Of a DNA stretch of 25,149 nt, positions 20,752 to 25,149 are shown one piece after another. Under the pieces are notes generated by a model. The model was not told the origin of the DNA. It worked only from the letters and a program-made list of their open reading frames with translations, and searched no databases. The translations under genes were made by a program, and so were the position numbers. Within the stretch, counting starts at the first letter, position 1; each line of letters starts with the position of its first letter. The DNA comes from a virus. The stretch is from the IMG/VR virus record IMGVR_UViG_3300042549_005375, positions 1 to 25,149 of that record. One strand, 5' to 3'.

Positions 20752-22305
20752 ATGAATAAAACTGGACAAACCTCTTTAATAAAAACACCTTATGTACAAA
20801 CGCAATTTCCTAACCAGAAGGCGTTAGATGACTTTATAAAGTGTTGTGATCCGGTTGACGGTTATCTATATTATATGGATAACTTCTTTATGATACAGCA
20901 TCCTACACAGGGTGCTATCAATTATCATCCCTACGAATATCAAAAACGATTAATCCACACATATCATGACTATCGCTATAGTATTAGCTTGATGCCTCGC
21001 CAGTCAGGAAAGTCAACTAGTGCTGCGGGTTATTTGTTATGGTATGCTATGTTTGTTCCTGATAGTACTATTCTAATAGCAGCACACAAATACACTGGTG
21101 CTCAAGAAATTATGCAGCGTATTAGATACGCTTATGAAAACTGTCCATACTGGATAAAAGCAGGTGTAACTACCTATAACAAAGGGTCGCTTGATTTTGA
21201 AAATGGTTCTCGTATAGTTTCAGCTACAACTACTGAAAACACAGGTCGTGGTATGTCTATTTCACTACTATACCTTGACGAGTTCGCATTCGTGAGACCC
21301 ACGATAGCTGAAATGTTTTGGACATCTATTACTCCTACATTGGCAACTGGTGGTAAAGCAATTATAACTTCAACACCAAATAGTGATGAGGATCAATTCG
21401 CGTTGATATGGAAAGGTGCAAACAAGTGCTTGGACGATTATGGTAATAAAACAGAATTAGGTATCAATGGATTTAGGGCATATAGAGCGTTTTGGGATGA
21501 ACATCCTGACCGTGACCAGAAATGGGCTGACTCAATGAAAGCACAATTAGGTGATGATAAGTTTGCCCGAGAAATAGATTGCGAATTCATTATCGCCGAC
21601 GAAACACTTATAAATCCCAACACACTTATACAACTTGAAGGTACTGAGCCTGTAAGCAAAATGGGACAAGTACGCTGGTATAAGAAGCCTGAAAAGGGAC
21701 ACATTTATTGTATTGGATTAGATCCTAGTCTAGGCACTGGTGGTGATCCTGCTGCTATTCAAATTTTTGAAGCCGATTCTACTACACAAGTGGGAGAATG
21801 GCGTCATAATAAAACTGATATACCTAATCAGATAAAGTTATTATCACAAATATGCAAACATATTGCTGATGAAACTAATGAACCCAATAATCTATATTAT
21901 TCAATAGAAAATAACTCAATAGGTGAAGCAGCACTAATATCATTAAATGAATACGGTGAGAGCAATATACCTGGTATATTTCTCAGCGAGGCAGGAAAAA
22001 AGCGCAAGGGGTTTAATACTACGCAGAAGGTTAAACTAACAGCATGTGCTAAATTCAAAACACTATTAGAAAGTAAAAAAATGTCATTAAATAGTAAAGC
22101 ACTGATAAGCGAGCTTAAAACATTCGTCGCCAGCGGAGGAAGTTATGCCGCCAAAATAGGTGATACTGATGACTTAGTAATGGCAAGTTTATTAATAATT
22201 AGAATGATGCAGCACTTAAGCGATTATCATGTAAATTTAGAGGAACATATGCGTGACCATGAAGAATATATGGCACCTTTACCATTCTTTGCTGTATATA
22301 ATTAA
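20752..22305 (+). CDS. terL: Terminase large subunit (T4 gp17 type)
   Basis: A 517-residue DNA-packaging motor. The ATPase has Walker A MPRQSGKST at 81-89 and Walker B LLYLDE at 172-177, followed by an ITSTPN coupling motif. The nuclease domain has D324 in IGLDPSLGTGGDP, E386 in SIENNSIGEA, and D473/D474 in GDTDDLVMA, the RNase-H-like acidic set. It is shorter than T4 gp17 (610 residues), mainly at the N-terminus. No small terminase is recognisable upstream. Unlike T4, where the tail sheath gene 18 follows, the next reading frame is the modular protein at 22326. Confidence 0.96.
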   Translation: MNKTGQTSLIKTPYVQTQFPNQKALDDFIKCCDPVDGYLYYMDNFFMIQHPTQGAINYHPYEYQKRLIHTYHDYRYSISLMPRQSGKSTSAAGYLLWYAMFVPDSTILIAAHKYTGAQEIMQRIRYAYENCPYWIKAGVTTYNKGSLDFENGSRIVSATTTENTGRGMSISLLYLDEFAFVRPTIAEMFWTSITPTLATGGKAIITSTPNSDEDQFALIWKGANKCLDDYGNKTELGINGFRAYRAFWDEHPDRDQKWADSMKAQLGDDKFAREIDCEFIIADETLINPNTLIQLEGTEPVSKMGQVRWYKKPEKGHIYCIGLDPSLGTGGDPAAIQIFEADSTTQVGEWRHNKTDIPNQIKLLSQICKHIADETNEPNNLYYSIENNSIGEAALISLNEYGESNIPGIFLSEAGKKRKGFNTTQKVKLTACAKFKTLLESKKMSLNSKALISELKTFVASGGSYAAKIGDTDDLVMASLLIIRMMQHLSDYHVNLEEHMRDHEEYMAPLPFFAVYN

Positions 22306-22311
22306 TATAAA

Positions 22312-22319
22312 GATAAATA
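22312..22319 (+). promoter_or_regulatory. Late promoter motif variant (GATAAATA)
   Basis: AAGATAAATACT, as at 18603-18614. The octamer ends six bases before the ATG at 22326, so transcription would begin at the start codon if it works as a T4-type late promoter. Confidence 0.6.
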
Positions 22320-22325
22320 CTCATT

Positions 22326-25149
22326 ATGCCAATCAATTCCGAATCATTAAACCGCAAACTTTATAACTTGCTAACAGTCAGAGGATATAATCCCAAACCC
22401 CTAGATGTTGAAGGCAAAGTCACCCCTGTACCAGAAGAATCAGCAGTAATGAAGTTTGACTTCGTTAAAGATGATAAAAATTATGGACAGGTTTGGATTT
22501 CTATCGATGGCTCTAAAACACTACAAGTATACTATGGTGATGCTGTAGCAGATAGTCCCAGCGACAAAACAAGGGACGCTTCATATGATGATACATGGAC
22601 TGGATTAATTAGGCATCTTAAGAATTGGGCACAACGCCGTCAATTGGGATTTGAACTTAAAAACGAAAATCATTTGGAATCAGATATGGCTAAAAGAAGT
22701 CACACAGCAAAGAAAGAAAAAATAAGTGAGGCGTCAACTGCTGGAAAGTCAAATAGTTCTTTTATAATTACAGCTAAAACAGCAGAGGGTGATACTAAAA
22801 AATACCGTGTTAAGGCACAAAGTCCTAATATGGCAAAAGAAAAGTTTACACAACATCATTCAATGGCTGAAATATTAGGTGTCAAAGAAGAAGGTGTGGC
22901 GGAAGGCTCGGACTACCAAGAACCTAAATTAGGAACTATAAAGGCTAATTTGATGCTCAGTAAAGAGCCTACAGTACAGGTTAAGATTTTCAAGCATAAT
23001 ACTCTTAGAGGCGATAGTTATTGGGTTACTAAAGAAGTACGCACTTTCAAAACAATGGATCAAGCGCAGGCTTATGTTGACCGAATAAACAACCAAGATG
23101 TAGCAGAAGGCTCGAAAAGAAAAAAGAAAAAAACTTCAAGATCCTTAGGCAGATATTTCTTTCCAGGTTATGGCTATTATGGTAGTGGAGAATCCGGCGA
23201 AAGTGGAGATGGTGGCGGTGGCGAAAGTTCTAATAGGGGTATGGCAGAGGGTCAAACTGGTGTAAGTGTTAAAAAATGGGCCGCGCAAGTTAGACAAGAA
23301 CATGGTGCTGATACTAAGTTTAGTAATGATAAGGTACATAACCGTGTAATAGCCCGTAAAGATAAAGAAATCGTGGGTTCATATGATCGTAAAGCTAATA
23401 ACGGTACTGTATTTTCTCCTAAGCAAGGTGTATCGGAAGGCTACTCACTAAAGAAAACTAATGTTGAAAAAACATTTGATCCAGGTGATCCCGATGAATA
23501 CACACAAGATGTCAATACAACATATACTGATTACGAAATCATCAATAATAAAACAGGTCAAGTAGTTGGAACTGCTAGTTGGACTACTAATGATTTTATG
23601 GGCCCAGGAGCACTAAAGATTACTATGAAGAATGGTGCTACTAGATGGTTAGATATTTGGGAACGAGAAAAGGGTAATCCACAAACAGCATTCAATCGTT
23701 TTGTTAAAGATCCCAAAACTGCTAAGAAGTATAAAGAACAAGATATAAAGGGTGTAACAGAAATGGACAATCGTACCTCAAGTGGTGATCGCAGAGAACA
23801 GCGTGCCAATAGCCCAGAAGAAAAAGCAAAGCGTGAAAAAGAACAACAAGCAAATCTAAAAAAAGTAAGTCCAAAAATGCGCGAAAAATTACGCTTACCT
23901 GAACCTAAAGAAGATATGGCAGAAGGTCAAGGAAAGAGTGGGCCACTTGGAAAAGACCGAATGGGTACTAATTGTGCGAAATGTAAAAAGGGAAATTATA
24001 CAGAAACGAGTATCCATGATGATTGGGACGGAGTATTACATTGTTCCAATTCTAAGTGTAATCATGAAGTCAATCGTTGGCCAGGAAAGGATAAAAAGCA
24101 AGATATGGCAGAAGGCACTGAAAGTATTCTTGCTCGTGGCACAGAGGTAACTGTTCCACACAGAGGCAAAATGGTGCCAGGCAAAATTCTTAGATATGTT
24201 GCTGGTAAAGGTGGCTCTTCAGATGCTTATGTGGTTGATATTGGTGAGTATGAGTCCCTGACTGTACCAACATTTAATGTTAAAACTCAAGGCATGTCGG
24301 AAGGCTCAGAAGAAAAAGATCCAGTTTGGAATAAAGGCACACCAATGCCAAAAGATTATACTTGTCATTGTGGTATCGCCGTTCATCCTAGCGTTCGTAA
24401 CCCCAAAGCAATTCATATACCAGATTGCCCTTATGCTAAGAAGCAAGATATGGCAGAAGGCACTGAGGACTCAACTCAAGTATTAAGTGATATTGTTGCT
24501 AACGAAGATTTTGATGCATTGTATGACTTAATGTCATCTAATACTGAAGCAGGCAAAATTGTTCAACGAATGTATAACGATGTTTCTGGTGAAGAAGGCT
24601 TGCATCCAGATGATGATTTTGAACAGATTCTAAACCGTGTGTTTGATCACCTGTCACAGGATTATGGTCAGCAAGGTATGGCAGAAGGCTTCGGTGATGT
24701 TGTAAAAGGTATCAAGCGTTCTATCAAAGGCAAAGAACATCCAGATGTTGTTGCTGCCAAACATCTAGGTAGAGCATTGGGACACTATAATCAAGGCGAT
24801 ATGGAATTAGGCAACAAAGAAGAAAAGCGTTACATAAAGACTAGGGATATGCATCTAAAAGCAAAAGGTGTGGCGGAAGGCTCCGAAAAAGTTCATCTAA
24901 AAACACCTAAACATGGACTTGCCGATCATCCAGGTAGAGATACTGGTATAAGCCTAAGAGCATTCGCTCAAACACCAGAACAAAATCGTTGCCCAAAATG
25001 CAACAGTCTGTTCAAGAATCATGATCAGCAAGGTGTGGCGGAAGGCTCGGATCAACATCCAGGCGTACCGACTAGTAGAGATGAGTTATATCACCATCAT
25101 TTATCTGCCGCCAAAATCTCTAAAGGCAGAGCCAAGGAACATCATCTAC
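22326..25149 (+). CDS. Very long modular protein with repeated [MV][AS]EG motifs, candidate prohead polyprotein (3' end beyond window)
   Basis: The frame stays open for 941 codons to the window edge. After an N-terminal domain of about 135 residues ending ISE|A, it is a chain of 47-108-residue modules. The motif copies start at residues 191, 259, 306, 369, 477 (VTEM, degenerate), 531, 594, 657, 709, 785, 849 and 904. Modules are unrelated: a Lys- and Gly-rich one (262-308), a charged helix (480-533), a zinc ribbon with CAKC and CSNSKC (534-596), an SH3/KOW-like beta module (597-659), a CHC/H/C module (660-711), an acidic helix (712-787), a basic helix (788-851) and a CPKC module (852-906). 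The motif fits the hydrophobic-x-Glu cut site of T4-type prohead proteases. Its place directly after terL, with a late promoter motif, fits a head role. Alternatively the motif is only a linker. Confidence 0.8.
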   Translation, partial: MPINSESLNRKLYNLLTVRGYNPKPLDVEGKVTPVPEESAVMKFDFVKDDKNYGQVWISIDGSKTLQVYYGDAVADSPSDKTRDASYDDTWTGLIRHLKNWAQRRQLGFELKNENHLESDMAKRSHTAKKEKISEASTAGKSNSSFIITAKTAEGDTKKYRVKAQSPNMAKEKFTQHHSMAEILGVKEEGVAEGSDYQEPKLGTIKANLMLSKEPTVQVKIFKHNTLRGDSYWVTKEVRTFKTMDQAQAYVDRINNQDVAEGSKRKKKKTSRSLGRYFFPGYGYYGSGESGESGDGGGGESSNRGMAEGQTGVSVKKWAAQVRQEHGADTKFSNDKVHNRVIARKDKEIVGSYDRKANNGTVFSPKQGVSEGYSLKKTNVEKTFDPGDPDEYTQDVNTTYTDYEIINNKTGQVVGTASWTTNDFMGPGALKITMKNGATRWLDIWEREKGNPQTAFNRFVKDPKTAKKYKEQDIKGVTEMDNRTSSGDRREQRANSPEEKAKREKEQQANLKKVSPKMREKLRLPEPKEDMAEGQGKSGPLGKDRMGTNCAKCKKGNYTETSIHDDWDGVLHCSNSKCNHEVNRWPGKDKKQDMAEGTESILARGTEVTVPHRGKMVPGKILRYVAGKGGSSDAYVVDIGEYESLTVPTFNVKTQGMSEGSEEKDPVWNKGTPMPKDYTCHCGIAVHPSVRNPKAIHIPDCPYAKKQDMAEGTEDSTQVLSDIVANEDFDALYDLMSSNTEAGKIVQRMYNDVSGEEGLHPDDDFEQILNRVFDHLSQDYGQQGMAEGFGDVVKGIKRSIKGKEHPDVVAAKHLGRALGHYNQGDMELGNKEEKRYIKTRDMHLKAKGVAEGSEKVHLKTPKHGLADHPGRDTGISLRAFAQTPEQNRCPKCNSLFKNHDQQGVAEGSDQHPGVPTSRDELYHHHLSAAKISKGRAKEHHL
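22896..25049 (+). repeat. Dispersed [MV][AS]EG-coding repeats (about 12-27 bp each)
   Basis: Copies start at 22896, 23100, 23241, 23430, 23754 (degenerate), 23916, 24105, 24294, 24450, 24678, 24870 and 25035. Most copies use the same GAA-GGC codons. The copies starting 22896, 24870 and 25035 share GTGGCGGAAGGCTC, and those at 24105 and 24450 share about 26 bases. The DNA-level match suggests that recombination at these points spreads or swaps modules. Confidence 0.85.

Noticed and set aside
23938-24486. Short + strand frames starting at 23938 and 24277
   Set aside because: They are out-of-frame shadows within the long modular frame, without ribosome-binding sites.
22896-25049. CRISPR-like reading of the regularly spaced repeats
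   Set aside because: The repeats are in frame within one long reading frame, are only 12-27 bases and vary, spacing ranges from about 140 to 325 bases, and the spacers are coding.
1-25149. tRNA genes, insertion sequences, homing endonucleases or introns
   Set aside because: I saw no cloverleaf with CCA end, no transposase or HNH/GIY-YIG motif, and td is uninterrupted. I could not run tRNA or profile searches, so diverged cases may be missed.

Overview
This window is a densely packed stretch of a tailed double-stranded DNA phage genome. All 45 genes called lie on the + strand, most overlap or touch, and no gap exceeds about 85 bases, so no stretch over 300 bases lacks a gene. The gene content points to a T4-like myovirus: a gp17-type large terminase, adjacent dihydrofolate reductase and thymidylate synthase genes in the T4 frd-td order, a T4 endonuclease V (DenV) homologue, a T4 Rnl1-type RNA ligase and TATAAATA-like late promoters. 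A lipoprotein that fits an outer-membrane spanin implies a Gram-negative host. The composition is AT-rich. I cannot name the host or the phage.

Layout. (1) 1-7.2 kb is an accessory and nucleic-acid-metabolism region: zinc-ribbon protein, metallophosphoesterase, DenV, a SpoT-like HD hydrolase, a polynucleotide-kinase-like P-loop protein, RNA ligase, a macro-domain protein and many small unknown proteins, including four tandem paralogues. (2) 7.2-12.5 kb holds a MoxR-type AAA+ ATPase, an ammonia-dependent NAD synthetase, an HExxH/VWA protein that probably partners the ATPase, and small conserved phage proteins. Six host-like promoters of nearly identical sequence (TTGACA, an RTAAAT extension, 17-base spacer, -10 box) punctuate regions 1 and 2. 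(3) 12.5-17.8 kb holds two proteins I associate with T4-like marine phages, DHFR, thymidylate synthase, an SGNH-like protein, an NAD-dependent epimerase and a DegT-type sugar aminotransferase. (4) 17.8-25.1 kb is the late region: a spanin-like pair, a probable virion protein, two small proteins with a T4-style capsid-targeting N-terminus, a methyltransferase, TerL, and a very long reading frame that runs off the window end. TAAATA-type late promoter motifs precede four genes here.

The most striking item is the last reading frame (from 22326, at least 941 codons, no stop before the window end). It is a string of unrelated small modules of about 47-108 residues, separated by 12 copies of a short motif, [KQ]-[GD]-[MV]-[AS]-E-G in consensus. 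The motif resembles the hydrophobic-x-Glu site cut by T4-type prohead proteases. Two genes about 2.5 kb upstream start with MRAREFITES and MRAREFMLES, which resemble the T4 capsid-targeting sequence and its cleavage site. The suggestion is a phage polyprotein packaged into the prohead and cut into a set of small internal proteins. This is inference and needs proteomics. Secondary points are a possible split RNA-repair set (phosphoesterase, kinase, ligase, macro domain), NAD and ADP-ribose genes, and several inverted repeats placed over promoters or ribosome-binding sites.
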